Shown piece by piece: positions 46,789 through 55,563 of a stretch of DNA of 64,000 nt. Both the position numbers and the translations under genes were made by a program. Position 1 is the stretch's first letter; every line of letters begins with the position of its first letter. A model generated the notes under the pieces. It was not told the DNA's origin and did no database searches. It worked only from the letters and a program-made list of their open reading frames with translations. Source of the stretch: Microbacteriaceae bacterium MWH-Ta3 (GTDB lineage Bacteria > Actinomycetota > Actinomycetes > Actinomycetales > Microbacteriaceae); the NCBI GenBank assembly GCA_003053925.1, contig QBKD01000001.1, forward strand, positions 434,001 to 498,000, read 5' to 3'.

Positions 46789-49161
46789 CTAGCTGCGAGC
46801 AGTTTCACGGCGGCGGCGTGACGTCAATGCAACGCCGGTCGCCAGTGTCAGGAATGCGATCCAGGCAATGCCATTGGCGCTAACACCGGTCTCGGCCAGT
46901 TCCTCTTCAGGAGTGGGCTCGACGGCATCGGGAACCAGATACACGGTTCCTTCGGTAATTGGCGTGAGGCCCGCAATAACCGACTCGTCACACTGGTTCA
47001 TGTCGATGTTGTCTCCGAATAAGGGGAAGACCTGGAAAGTCACGTCGTGCGAGTCATCGCGCGAGTACGAGTCGTCCAGGTAGCCCCAGTCAATGACGGT
47101 GGGGATGTCGCTGACCACAGCACAACCGACGAACACGCCGTCAATGTACTGTGCGGCCAACAGACCGCCATAGGTATCGCGGTCAATGTCCAGATCCGAG
47201 GTTCCTCCAGGGCCGACCTCGTCAACCGAAGGCTCGAGAACTGGGGTGAGTGGCAGCAAATTCAAGCTCGCGCCATCCTGGTACGGGCTGTCGATCGTGG
47301 GTGATCCCTCCGTGAAACAGGGGGCGTAGTCATCGTAAATACGGAACTCGATGAGGTGCTCTACCGTGAGGTCGAGATCTGCTTCCAATTCGTATGCCGC
47401 GAAGTCAATCCATTCGAGCCACGTTCCGGGCAATGTCTCGGAACCCACGTCGGAACCATTCCCGCTGTTACCTTCAAGATATTCCCAGCTGGCGTATTCA
47501 CCATCGACAAAGAATGCGAGGCACTGGTAGGGGTCGTTCCAGGTGAAGTCCAGGTTGGCGCTTCCGTCGGGACCAATTTCTGCCGTATCGAATTCAATTT
47601 CGGGTACAACGGGATTCACGTCAATCGAAGCGGTGTCCATCGGAGTTGCCGTGGTTTCATCGATATCCGCACACGCACCATTGAAGAGACGCCATTCGAT
47701 GGTGTGGGACACGGTCGAGTCCAGTTCGAAGTCGTAAACCAGGTCGGCCCATGTGTACGAGTCGGTTGAGGTGCCTGCACCGTCCGCGCCAGGCGCGTAC
47801 GAGGAGTAGAAGTTACCGTCTACGAACACCGCGACACACTGGTTGTCACCATCGAACCATTCAAGATCGATGTCCACACTTTCGCCCGCATCGACAGACT
47901 CGTTATTCTCCGAAACGCTCGCTGCAGCTGGGCCGAGGTACACGGTTTCGAAGGCTGCCGCCTGATCGCGCATCGCCCAGAAGTCTGCGGCGATGTCAGC
48001 CTGCGAACGCCCGTGCCAGTAATAGTTCCAGCGCGAGTAATAGCCAATCGAGTTCGATTCCGTGTTGTTGGAGTATCGCGTCGTCGAGGTGTAGTTCGTG
48101 CCGGTGTTGACAGGAACGTTGGGGTCCGACGAGCTTCCCGAGGCCGTGCCGTAGTTCACGAGGTCATAGCAGTTGCCCTCGAACATGTAGCGAGTGATCG
48201 AGTTGTTTTTCGTCGGGTCGAAGTTCCAGTCCGACCAGCCGTTCGCAATAACGCCGTTCCAACCCACGACTGTGGTCGTGTTGGTGTACTTGGGGTCGTA
48301 GTAGGTGTAGTCCGCGCTACCGACATTCGATGTGACACCTTCACTAAACCATCCGATGTTCATGAAGTCGTAGCCCTGAGAAACATTGCCGGTCTCGGGG
48401 TCAACATGGGCGTCGTCGATGTTGACAACATCGATGAAACAGACGTTGGCCGAGTTCATTTCCGTTCCGTCATTGAAGACTGGTCCGTTCCATGGCTCGG
48501 AAGCGCCCGTGAGATAGATCGCGTCGAAGAATGCGGTTTCACCCTGGTAAATCCACTTGTCGGCGTTTGGAGTGCCACCGAGATCGGGCTGTTCGGTCGA
48601 GTTCTCTTCGACCTCAGCCAGTGACAAGTTGGAGAACATTTCGAGGTTCTGCGAGTCGGCAGCACCAGCGGTGAGGTTCAACGTCGAGCTGGCCACGGCC
48701 GACTCGGAAAGGGTGCCGATATCTGCCAGATCGCAGGACACATTGTGGACAGCGACTCGCACGGTGTGCGTCACCGTGGGGTCCAGAGTGAACTTGTTAA
48801 TAAGCTCTGACCACGTGTACACCAATTCGAGTTCACGCAGTGACCCGCCGGCAATCAAGTTTGCATCGGTCGTTCGGGTCTCGGTCGTCGACGAAATTGC
48901 GTGGGTGTATGCGGCGGCATCAGCACCATCCACGTGCCACGCAACACAGTTGTTGGATTCCGTCGATTGGTCCCAATTGAGGCTCAGACGTGCCTTGTCG
49001 CGGACAACGATATCGGAGTACGGAGTGTCGAGGTTGTCGGACAGTGCCCAGTCAAGCGTGGCAACATCCCAGCCCACGTTTACCGTGGCTTGTGCGGGGC
49101 TGGCCACAAGGCCGCCGGCGAACAGCGCGACAAGCGCGCCAAAAGAAACCAAACGTTTCAT
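46789..49161 (-). CDS. Large sortase-anchored surface protein with repeated domains (LAETG)
   Basis: A 790-residue exported protein. The signal peptide ends near SPAQA (about 25). At least three modules share the layout C-hx-VDG ... TW ... L-D-T-V-x-H: NNCVAWHVDG/TVTHTVRV, NQCVAVFVDG/TVSHTIEW and YQCLAFFVDG/TVEHLIEF; a fourth is degenerate (AAQYIDGVFVGC). Pairs of cysteines suggest disulfides. A 150-residue unrelated insert (residues about 190-370, Asn/Tyr-rich) follows the first module. LAETG (755-759), membrane segment and RRRRETARS end the protein. The ATG follows an AAGGAAAAT site. Adhesion is an inference. Confidence 0.87.
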   Translation of the reverse strand: MKRLVSFGALVALFAGGLVASPAQATVNVGWDVATLDWALSDNLDTPYSDIVVRDKARLSLNWDQSTESNNCVAWHVDGADAAAYTHAISSTTETRTTDANLIAGGSLRELELVYTWSELINKFTLDPTVTHTVRVAVHNVSCDLADIGTLSESAVASSTLNLTAGAADSQNLEMFSNLSLAEVEENSTEQPDLGGTPNADKWIYQGETAFFDAIYLTGASEPWNGPVFNDGTEMNSANVCFIDVVNIDDAHVDPETGNVSQGYDFMNIGWFSEGVTSNVGSADYTYYDPKYTNTTTVVGWNGVIANGWSDWNFDPTKNNSITRYMFEGNCYDLVNYGTASGSSSDPNVPVNTGTNYTSTTRYSNNTESNSIGYYSRWNYYWHGRSQADIAADFWAMRDQAAAFETVYLGPAAASVSENNESVDAGESVDIDLEWFDGDNQCVAVFVDGNFYSSYAPGADGAGTSTDSYTWADLVYDFELDSTVSHTIEWRLFNGACADIDETTATPMDTASIDVNPVVPEIEFDTAEIGPDGSANLDFTWNDPYQCLAFFVDGEYASWEYLEGNSGNGSDVGSETLPGTWLEWIDFAAYELEADLDLTVEHLIEFRIYDDYAPCFTEGSPTIDSPYQDGASLNLLPLTPVLEPSVDEVGPGGTSDLDIDRDTYGGLLAAQYIDGVFVGCAVVSDIPTVIDWGYLDDSYSRDDSHDVTFQVFPLFGDNIDMNQCDESVIAGLTPITEGTVYLVPDAVEPTPEEELAETGVSANGIAWIAFLTLATGVALTSRRRRETARS

Positions 49162-49219
49162 TTATTTTCCTTTTTCGAAGGGGGATCTCTTTCAGCCTAC
49201 CAGCGAGGCCCGACAAAAA

Positions 49220-50203
49220 TTAGCGTCGGTGATGGAACGGCTGGATGGCGTCGTCGGGAATCTGCCCAAATCGGCCGTAATTGAAGTCCTCCAAAGCCTG
49301 AATTACTTCCTCTTTCGTGTTCATCACGAACGGACCATAGGCAACAACCGGTTCATGGATGGGCCGGCCACCAATCAGGAACACATCAAGAGTGCCGTGG
49401 CGCGAATCCTGCACGGAATCGGCCGTGATAACCACGCGATCGCCCGCACCGAACACTGCAATGCCGCCGGTGTTGATGCCCGCGACGGTGTCACCAAACT
49501 CCCCTTCGCCCACTGTTCCTTGGCCTGCTAACACATAGGCCAACGCGTTGAACGACGGATCCCATGGGATAGAGACCGATGCGCCGGGGGCCAGCGTGAC
49601 ATGGGTGATGGTGATGGGCGTCTGCGAGACTCCCGGTCCCGTATGTCCGTCGACCGCACCCGCGAGAACACGAATCAAGGCGCCGCCATCGTGGCTGGTG
49701 ATCAACGTCACGTCGCCGCCCTCGAGGTTTTGATAATTCGGTGTCGACATCTTTTGGGCCGCGGGCAGATTGATCCACAACTGGATTCCGTGGAAGATTC
49801 CCCCCGACATCACGAGGTCGTCGGGCGGGGTCTCGATGTGCAGAACTCCCGATCCAGCGGTCATGTATTGCGTTGCACCATCCTGAATGATGCCGCCACC
49901 ACCGTGGTTGTCCTGGTGCTGGAACGTGCCATCAATCATGTACGTGAACGTTTCGAACCCGCGGTGCGGGTGCCAGGTTGTTCCCCGCGGCTCCAAAGGC
50001 GCGTATTCCACCTCGCCCATTTGATCCATGTGAATGAAGGGCGACAGATCCCGAGGCGATACCCCCGCGAACGCGCGGGTTACGGGGAAACCATCGCCCT
50101 CGTATCCTTGCGGCCCCCACGTGACCGACTTCACCGGCCGGGCGCGACCTTCGGCAGGGGCCAGGTGCGGAAGAGTATAGGTATCGGCGGTTACGGCGGG
50201 CAT
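49220..50203 (-). CDS. Pirin family protein
   Basis: A protein of about 327 residues with the bicupin fold of pirins. PFIHMDQMGEVEYAP, GTTWHPHRGFETFTYMIDG and the HQDNHGGGG turn hold the metal-binding His/Glu set of the N-terminal cupin. Some pirins are quercetinases or redox regulators. The ATG at 50201-50203 follows AAGGAG by seven bases, which decides the start; a longer open frame upstream runs through repeat locus F. Confidence 0.91.
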   Translation of the reverse strand: MPAVTADTYTLPHLAPAEGRARPVKSVTWGPQGYEGDGFPVTRAFAGVSPRDLSPFIHMDQMGEVEYAPLEPRGTTWHPHRGFETFTYMIDGTFQHQDNHGGGGIIQDGATQYMTAGSGVLHIETPPDDLVMSGGIFHGIQLWINLPAAQKMSTPNYQNLEGGDVTLITSHDGGALIRVLAGAVDGHTGPGVSQTPITITHVTLAPGASVSIPWDPSFNALAYVLAGQGTVGEGEFGDTVAGINTGGIAVFGAGDRVVITADSVQDSRHGTLDVFLIGGRPIHEPVVAYGPFVMNTKEEVIQALEDFNYGRFGQIPDDAIQPFHHRR

Positions 50204-50507
50204 TGTGTGCTCCTTTGTGACAGGGTGTAACCCCCAAAGTCTGCGGGCGCGAGGATATTCCCGCAGCCGCGTGCCCGAGACCATGCGGTCAGCACAAAAA
50301 ATTGCGACGAATCGAGGCGACGCCTCGATTTCTGCCCTCTCACCGCGGATGGTTGCAGTTTTTCGCGTACAGAAGTGCGCCACCGACTCCCGAACCACGG
50401 ATGGTTATCGTTTTTCGTGCGGATCCGGCTCGCTGCGGCCTCGACGCCTCGTTCATGCCATCACACGCGCTCTCCCCGGCAGCTCTGTCGCGAGTAAAGT
50501 CACGGAT
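50204..50507. other. Divergent intergenic region with repeat locus F
   Basis: This 304-base gap separates pirin (minus) and a small membrane protein gene (plus). It contains repeat locus F (50293-50419) and the promoter regions of both genes. TAAAGT (50495-50500) lies seven bases before the plus-strand ATG. I see no further gene. Confidence 0.7.
50293..50419 (+). repeat. Inverted-arm element with half-site array, locus F
   Basis: Left arm CACAAAAAATTGCGAC (50293-50308) and right arm GTTGCAGTTTTTCGCG (50352-50367) have the 43-nt gap. AATCGAGGC/GCCTCGATT form a perfect nine-pair hairpin just inside the left arm. A second right arm, GTTATCGTTTTTCGTG, starts exactly 52 bp later (50404). This is the only copy between two divergent genes. 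Confidence 0.85.
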
Positions 50508-51005
50508 ATGACCGCTGAACCGTCGTATGAATACACACCGCATCCCCACCACGAGGAGCGAAAGGTGCGCGGGCCGATTGTGACGCAAGTGCCGGATCGC
50601 GCCTCGATGTTGGATGTGCCCCCGCCTGCGACGGTGACTCTGAATAACCGAATCGGGCTGTGGATTACGCGCCGCGTGGGCACGATGTGGGCGGCGTATG
50701 CATTTTTCGCCCTGAGTCTGGTGTCATTGCCGGCAGCGCTGGCCTCGGGAAACACCCTGGTGATTGTCGCGTGGATTGCGCAGACATTCCTGCAACTTGT
50801 CTTGCTGCCCATCATTATTGTGGGCCAGAATATGCAAGCGGCCGCGAGCGATCAGCGGGCAATCGCCACCTACAAGGACGCGGGCGCCATTTTGGATGAA
50901 ACCAAGGAGATTCAGGCGCACCTCGCAGCCCAGGATGCGGCACTTGCGGCGATTCGCGGCCAACTGGATACGCTGCAGCAGCGAGCGGCTCACCGCAAGC
51001 CTTAG
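50508..51005 (+). CDS. Small membrane protein, DUF1003-like
   Basis: A protein of about 165 residues. A soluble N terminus with a His-rich patch (YTPHPHHEE) leads to two membrane segments (MWAAYAFFALSLVSLPAAL and LVIVAWIAQTFLQLVLLPIIIV) and a C-terminal helix (AILDETKEIQAHLAAQDAALAAI). The GQNMQAAASDQRA linker resembles DUF1003 proteins. The ATG at 50508 has TAAAGT seven bases upstream and no ribosome site. Function unknown. Confidence 0.72.
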   Translation: MTAEPSYEYTPHPHHEERKVRGPIVTQVPDRASMLDVPPPATVTLNNRIGLWITRRVGTMWAAYAFFALSLVSLPAALASGNTLVIVAWIAQTFLQLVLLPIIIVGQNMQAAASDQRAIATYKDAGAILDETKEIQAHLAAQDAALAAIRGQLDTLQQRAAHRKP

Positions 51006-51021
51006 CGCGGGTCACACCGAA

Positions 51022-51753
51022 TTACAGCGGCGGCTTCAGCCCGGTGTACATGGTGTCGTGTAGCACCTGAATGTGCGCCTGGCATACGCCCACCGCCGTC
51101 TGCACATCGCCGGCGCGAATCGCATCGAGCATGTCCTGATGTTCCTGGTTGGAACCGCGCAGGTACTCGATGGGGTACGGGACAAAATATTTATATAACT
51201 CGGTCAGCACCGCGCGATGCGGCACTGCAGCCCAGGGCATTCCGCTGGCCTCGATCAGCGCAAGATGGAATTTTTCGTCCGCCAGATGATAGTCGGCCCA
51301 GTTCGAGGCGCGACCTGCCTCGTCGATAAATCCCTGTAGCACAGCCAATGAATCGGGGGTGGCGTTGAAGGTTGCCGCACTCACCAACGCCGTTTCGTTC
51401 AAAGTTCGCTCGTCAATCAACCGGTCCACGGTGATTTTGTCCGAACGATAGACCTCGGCGACATCGACCGCGGCACTCGGCGGATTGTCGGCCACAAAGG
51501 TGCCGCCCGTTTTTCCGCGACGGCGAACCACGAGCCCATCGTCGGCAAGACTCGCCATTGCACGACGGGCGGTAATGGAGCTGACCTCCAGCGCATGAGC
51601 AATATCGGTGTCGGCGGGTAGGCGCTCGCCCGGCGCAAGCAGCCCCAGCTCGATGGCCATCGCAATGCGGGCTCGAACCGTATCGACGGCGGTGAGGCGC
51701 GTGATGTGCGAGACGGCGTGGTCGCGCAGCACATTGGATTCCTGTGCGGGCAT
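51022..51753 (-). CDS. GntR-family (FadR-like) transcription regulator
   Basis: A protein of about 243 residues. The N-terminal winged helix (ARIAMAIELGLLAPGERLPADTDIAHALEVSSITARRAMASL) precedes an FCD-type helical effector domain (DRLIDERTLNETALVSAATF, WADYHLADEKFHLALIEASG). The ATG at 51751-51753 follows GAGGAGG by four to five bases. It is divergent from the nitrilase/permease pair and probably controls it through palindromes in between. Confidence 0.9.
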   Translation of the reverse strand: MPAQESNVLRDHAVSHITRLTAVDTVRARIAMAIELGLLAPGERLPADTDIAHALEVSSITARRAMASLADDGLVVRRRGKTGGTFVADNPPSAAVDVAEVYRSDKITVDRLIDERTLNETALVSAATFNATPDSLAVLQGFIDEAGRASNWADYHLADEKFHLALIEASGMPWAAVPHRAVLTELYKYFVPYPIEYLRGSNQEHQDMLDAIRAGDVQTAVGVCQAHIQVLHDTMYTGLKPPL

Positions 51754-51778
51754 CACACCTCCTCGACGTTGATGAGCG

Positions 51779-51832
51779 TGGTCCACGACGGACCATCACT
51801 ACGATAGCTTGCTATATCTGCTCAAAGTGATA
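51779..51832. promoter_or_regulatory. Candidate operators between the GntR and nitrilase genes
   Basis: Three dyads lie in the 118-base gap: TGGTCC-N5-GGACCA (51779-51795), ATAGC-tt-GCTAT (51804-51815) and ATATC-N9-GATAT (51814-51832). The first two are perfect. Any could bind the GntR protein and control both directions. Confidence 0.5.
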
Positions 51833-51871
51833 TGTTTTGATAAATACCGAGTAGCAAAGGCGCACAGGGTT

Positions 51872-52750
51872 ATGACATTTCGAATTGCCGCGGCTCAAGC
51901 CGCACCGCTTGCACTGGGCGATGACCGCGAAGCATTTGCCGCACACGTTCGGACAACCCTCACTGCAGACACCGCAATCGACCTGCTGGTCTACCCCGAA
52001 CTGCACTTATTTCATTCGCCCGCACACAGCGACGACGAACGCAATGCCGCGCTGCGCGCCTCGGCGATCGACCTCGACGGCGAGCTCGTGGACTGGCTTC
52101 GTGCACTTGCGCGCGAGACGGCCACATGGTTGATCCCCGGATCGCTCGTCGAACGCGGGCCCGGCACTGACATCTATAACACCGCGATTGTCATCAACCC
52201 GCGGGGCGACATCGTCGCGACCTATCGCAAGATTTTCCCGTGGCGCCCCTACGAGCCCTACACTCCCGGCGGCGAATTTGTCGTGTGGGATATCGACGGC
52301 GTCGGGCGTTTCGGAATCTCGATTTGTTATGACGCCTGGTTCCCCGAGGTCAGCCGCAGCCTGGCGTGGATGGGCGCCGACATCGTCATCAATATTGTCA
52401 AGACCACAACCCCCGACCGCGCGCAAGAAACGGTCTTGGCGCGAGCCAACAGCATTGTGAACCAGACCTACACCGTCAGCGTGAACACGGCCGGGCCGCT
52501 GGGGTTCGGCGACAGCCTCATTGTTGGACCGGAAGGCGAGGTGCTGTCCGCCGCTGCACACAAAAACGCCGCAACCCTGATTCTCGATTTTGACGCCGCC
52601 CACGTTCGCCACGTTCGTGCAGTGGGAACCGCTGGCACCAACCGCATGTGGGATCAGTTCCAGCCCACCGACGCACCGCTCGCTCTGCCCATTTATGGCG
52701 GGCGCATAGACCCTTCGACCTGGGCTCCGGCCCGCACAACCTCTAACTAA
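51872..52750 (+). CDS. Carbon-nitrogen hydrolase (nitrilase superfamily)
   Basis: A protein of about 292 residues. The catalytic triad is Glu43 (YPELHLF), Lys120 (TYRKIFPW) and Cys152 (SICYDAWFPE). These enzymes hydrolyse amides or nitriles to acids and ammonia. Upstream of an APC permease (11-base gap) and divergent from a GntR regulator, it probably processes an imported amide or amino-acid derivative. Substrate not assignable. Confidence 0.9.
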   Translation: MTFRIAAAQAAPLALGDDREAFAAHVRTTLTADTAIDLLVYPELHLFHSPAHSDDERNAALRASAIDLDGELVDWLRALARETATWLIPGSLVERGPGTDIYNTAIVINPRGDIVATYRKIFPWRPYEPYTPGGEFVVWDIDGVGRFGISICYDAWFPEVSRSLAWMGADIVINIVKTTTPDRAQETVLARANSIVNQTYTVSVNTAGPLGFGDSLIVGPEGEVLSAAAHKNAATLILDFDAAHVRHVRAVGTAGTNRMWDQFQPTDAPLALPIYGGRIDPSTWAPARTTSN

Positions 52751-52761
52751 GGAGAACCCGC

Positions 52762-54099
52762 ATGACCACACCCACTGCCCTGTCCCGCACCCTCGGGTTG
52801 CGGTCGCTCGTCCTCTTGGGGCTGGCGTACATGACCCCCATCATCGTGCTGGGAATCTTCGGCATCGTCGCCGAGGTTACGGCTGGCGCGAGCGCATCGG
52901 CCTACCTGGTCGCCCTTGTCGCCATGATCTTCACCGCCTCGAGCTACGGCCGTTTGGCCGCCGCATTCCCCGTCTCGGGTTCGGCCTATACCTACGTGCG
53001 CAAAACGATCGATTCGCGTGCCGGCTTCCTGGTGGGTTGGGCCGTCCTTCTGGACTACCTGTTCCTTCCCATGGTCATCTGGCTTATCGGTGCGTCGTAT
53101 CTCAACGCACAGTTCCCCAGCGTTCCCAACTGGGCATGGATTGCGGGCTTCATTGCAATCACCACGGTTCTGAACATCATTGGTATCAAGGTTGCCGACC
53201 GCACCAATTTCGTGCTGATGGTATTCCAGAGCCTCGTTCTGGTCTTCTTTGTTGTGTTCGCCGTCGTGTTCGTTGCAAGTGCAAACGGAGTGGGCGGCCT
53301 GGTCAGCGCCGGCCCCTTCGTAGGAATCGAATCGAGCTTCGGCCACATCACCGCCGGCGCCGCGATTGCTGCGTACTGCTTCCTGGGATTCGACGCCGTC
53401 ACGACCTTCACCGAAGAAACGATCGACCCTCGTAAGACCGTCCCCAAGGCCATCATGCTGGTCGCTGCTCTGGGTGGCGGAATCTTCGTCGTGGTTTCCT
53501 ACATCACGCAGCTGGTTCACCCCGGTGGCACTTTCGAGAACTCGGGTGCCGCAGCGTTCGACATCGCCGGCCAGATCGGTGGCGCACTCTTCAGCTCGAT
53601 CTTCCTTGCGGGCCTGGTTGTTGCACAGTTCACCTCGGGTCTCGCGGCGCAGGCATCGGCATCACGTCTGCTGTTCGCCATGGGCCGCGACGGCGTTCTG
53701 CCCCGACGCCTGTTTGGTGCTGTGAACGCACGATTCCGCACTCCGGTGTTCGGTCTCGTTGTCATTGGTGTTGTCGGTGTGGCTGCAATGTTCCTCGATG
53801 TTGCGACCTCGACATCGTTCATCAACTTCGGGGCATTCACCGCGTTCACTCTGGTGAACGTGTCGGTCATTGCGCACTACCTGCGCGAACGCACGGCGGG
53901 ACGCTCGCTGAACTCGTTCGTATACGTGGTAATGCCGGCAATTGGTGCCATCGTGTGCACGTACCTGCTGGTACAGCTGGACTCGAATGCCTTGACCCTT
54001 GGGTTCGCCTGGTTGAGCATTGGTGTGATTGTGCTGATTGCACTCACCAAGTTCTTCACGCGCCCGGTTCCCGAGTTCGCTACCGAAGAGCTCGTTTAG
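52762..54099 (+). CDS. APC-family amino acid permease
   Basis: A 445-residue transporter with about 12 membrane segments. The start of the APC fold is GLAYMTPIIVLGIFGIVAE, with FPVSGSAYTYVRKTI and FLGFDAVTTFTEETIDPRKT, typical of proton-coupled amino acid or amine importers. The ribosome site AAGGAG overlaps the nitrilase stop, so the two genes are coupled. A hairpin terminator follows. Confidence 0.92.
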   Translation: MTTPTALSRTLGLRSLVLLGLAYMTPIIVLGIFGIVAEVTAGASASAYLVALVAMIFTASSYGRLAAAFPVSGSAYTYVRKTIDSRAGFLVGWAVLLDYLFLPMVIWLIGASYLNAQFPSVPNWAWIAGFIAITTVLNIIGIKVADRTNFVLMVFQSLVLVFFVVFAVVFVASANGVGGLVSAGPFVGIESSFGHITAGAAIAAYCFLGFDAVTTFTEETIDPRKTVPKAIMLVAALGGGIFVVVSYITQLVHPGGTFENSGAAAFDIAGQIGGALFSSIFLAGLVVAQFTSGLAAQASASRLLFAMGRDGVLPRRLFGAVNARFRTPVFGLVVIGVVGVAAMFLDVATSTSFINFGAFTAFTLVNVSVIAHYLRERTAGRSLNSFVYVVMPAIGAIVCTYLLVQLDSNALTLGFAWLSIGVIVLIALTKFFTRPVPEFATEELV

Positions 54100-54112
54100 C
54101 CACTTGATATCG

Positions 54113-54144
54113 AGGCCCCGTCCACCGAGTTGTGGGCGGGGCCT
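54113..54144 (+). terminator. Terminator of the APC permease gene
   Basis: AGGCCCCGTCCAC and GTGGGCGGGGCCT pair with one G-U, followed by TCG. The 3' arm is the first unit of a 21-bp tandem repeat. Confidence 0.8.
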
Positions 54145-54205
54145 TCGTCGTTGTGGGCGGGGCCTTCGTCGTTGTGGGCGGGGCCTTGGTCGTTGTGGGC
54201 GGTCC
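54129..54205 (+). repeat. 21-bp tandem repeat derived from the terminator 3' arm
   Basis: The unit GTTGTGGGCGGGGCCTTCGT+C occurs at 54129, 54150 and 54171 (one base change) with a partial fourth copy at 54192. Each copy could pair with the single AGGCCCCGTCCAC 5' arm, giving alternative terminator hairpins. Confidence 0.9.
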
Positions 54206-54229
54206 GCTACGCCTACACAGCGGACTACC

Positions 54230-54304
54230 TGCGAAAAATTACAACGAATCGAGGCCAAGCCTCGATTTCCACACCTTCAGCCGCGTTGGTTGCAATATTT
54301 ATCG
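54230..54304 (+). repeat. 75-bp inverted-arm element, locus G
   Basis: Left arm TGCGAAAAATTACAAC (54230-54245) and right arm GTTGCAATATTTATCG (54289-54304) with the 43-nt gap. AATCGAGGC/GCCTCGATT pair perfectly just inside the left arm, as in locus F. One copy of each arm only. Confidence 0.88.
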
Positions 54305-54380
54305 GGGATGGCCGCAACCATCAGAACACCATGAAATTTTGATCAGCGGCAGTACATCAATATCCCCGCGGGTTTAATCC

Positions 54381-54400
54381 GCTTCAGTAGACTGAAGCCA
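54381..54400. promoter_or_regulatory. Palindrome before surface-protein gene 3
   Basis: GCTTCA-GTAGAC-TGAAGC (54381-54398) runs into CACCCTGCG. It resembles CTTCGG-ATAG-CCGAAG with CACCCTGGG before the paralogue at 37486 and may bind the same regulator. Confidence 0.5.
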
Positions 54401-54444
54401 CCCTGCGACCGCACACCGTCAGCTTCGTCAGAGAAAGCCCTTCC

Positions 54445-55404
54445 ATGAAAAAACGCACATCCGCCGTATTGGCATTGGTCATCGCAGGTTTGACAGCGCC
54501 CCTCAGCGCCAGTGCCGTGCAAACGCGCGCACTCCCCAGCGGAGAAACGCTCTATGCAATCGATTGCGACGTCGAAACAGCACAGCTCGTGTCACTTAAC
54601 ACCCACGATGCAGTTGCGACGGCCATCGGTGACGGCACCGTCCACGAATCAATTGGCTGCGCCTCGAACGCGGCCTACGATCCGCAGTCAGGACTTGCCT
54701 ATTGGGGCTCGTGGGGAACTCGGCCCACCACACTGTTCAGCATGGACATCACGAGCGGCGAGAGCACCTATATCGGCGTTCTGGACGAGACCACCTATGA
54801 CCTCGGTGGTCTGATGATGGGTGACGACGGAATCTTGTACGCCGTGTACCAGGACATGGACATGGGTGACGGCCGAACATTCCTGGGAACCGTCAACACC
54901 GAAAACGCAGATATCACCTTGATCGCAGAACTATTGCAAGACGGCAATGCCGTACCTCGCGGCATCTGGAGCGCCGCGTACAACCCTGCCGACGGCGAAT
55001 ACTACGCGAGCAACGGCGGCGGGCTGCTGCGAATTGACGTGGCGACCGGTGCAGTAACGCCCATCGGAGCGAACGGCAGCGAGCGCTGGTGGGGTGGTAT
55101 GACATTTGACAGCGCAGGTACCATGTGGGGTGCTGGCAACGGAAATGTGTCGTCCACTACGGTTGCAGGCTGGACTACAGCGGGACATGAAACATGGACC
55201 GATGAAAACATCTTGCTCGAAGGAGCGGAGTGGTTCACGCGGTCTGTCTTCGTCGCATACGATTCCGGCGATGGCGTAGAGCCTTCCGCTGAACCCGAAT
55301 TGGCCGAAACCGGTATCGACACCACGTCGGTTCTCGGCTTCGCCGTTGCGATGTTCGGAGGCGCGGCAGCAGTGACCGTCCTACGCCGACGCGCACGTAG
55401 CTAA
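54445..55404 (+). CDS. Sortase-anchored surface protein (LAETG), paralogue of the 37486 protein
   Basis: A 319-residue exported protein. The signal peptide ends near LSASA (about 24). Propeller-like repeats include TTLFSMDITSGESTYIGVL, FLGTVNTENADITLI and GLLRIDVATGAVTPIG. LAETG (286-290), a hydrophobic segment and RRRARS form the sortase signal. The N-terminal mature sequence ALPSGETLYAIDCD matches ALPEGQTMYAISCD of the paralogue. Confidence 0.88.
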   Translation: MKKRTSAVLALVIAGLTAPLSASAVQTRALPSGETLYAIDCDVETAQLVSLNTHDAVATAIGDGTVHESIGCASNAAYDPQSGLAYWGSWGTRPTTLFSMDITSGESTYIGVLDETTYDLGGLMMGDDGILYAVYQDMDMGDGRTFLGTVNTENADITLIAELLQDGNAVPRGIWSAAYNPADGEYYASNGGGLLRIDVATGAVTPIGANGSERWWGGMTFDSAGTMWGAGNGNVSSTTVAGWTTAGHETWTDENILLEGAEWFTRSVFVAYDSGDGVEPSAEPELAETGIDTTSVLGFAVAMFGGAAAVTVLRRRARS

Positions 55405-55422
55405 CCCTTTCGAAATACGCTG

Positions 55423-55456
55423 AAGCCCCGTTCGCCGCACGGCGGGCGGGGCTTTT
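55423..55456 (+). terminator. Terminator of surface-protein gene 3
   Basis: AAGCCCCG (55423-55430) pairs with CGGGGCTT (55447-55454), with an inner CCG/GGC, followed by TT. Confidence 0.85.
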
Positions 55457-55563
55457 GCTGTGCCCGGCTGGCCGCGACTGCGCGGATCCCCGCACACCAA
55501 TCGCGGATCGCGCGCACCTAGATTAGGCACCAGCCGCACCCGAGCCCACACGTGCTATTTCCG

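Larger units (their letters stand above)
54100..54444. other. Intergenic region with terminator, 21-bp repeats, repeat locus G and promoter palindrome
   Basis: These 345 bases hold, in order: the permease terminator (54113-54144), a 21-bp tandem repeat (54129-54205), inverted-arm locus G (54230-54304) and the palindrome before the surface-protein gene (54381-54398). No gene is visible. Confidence 0.75.
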
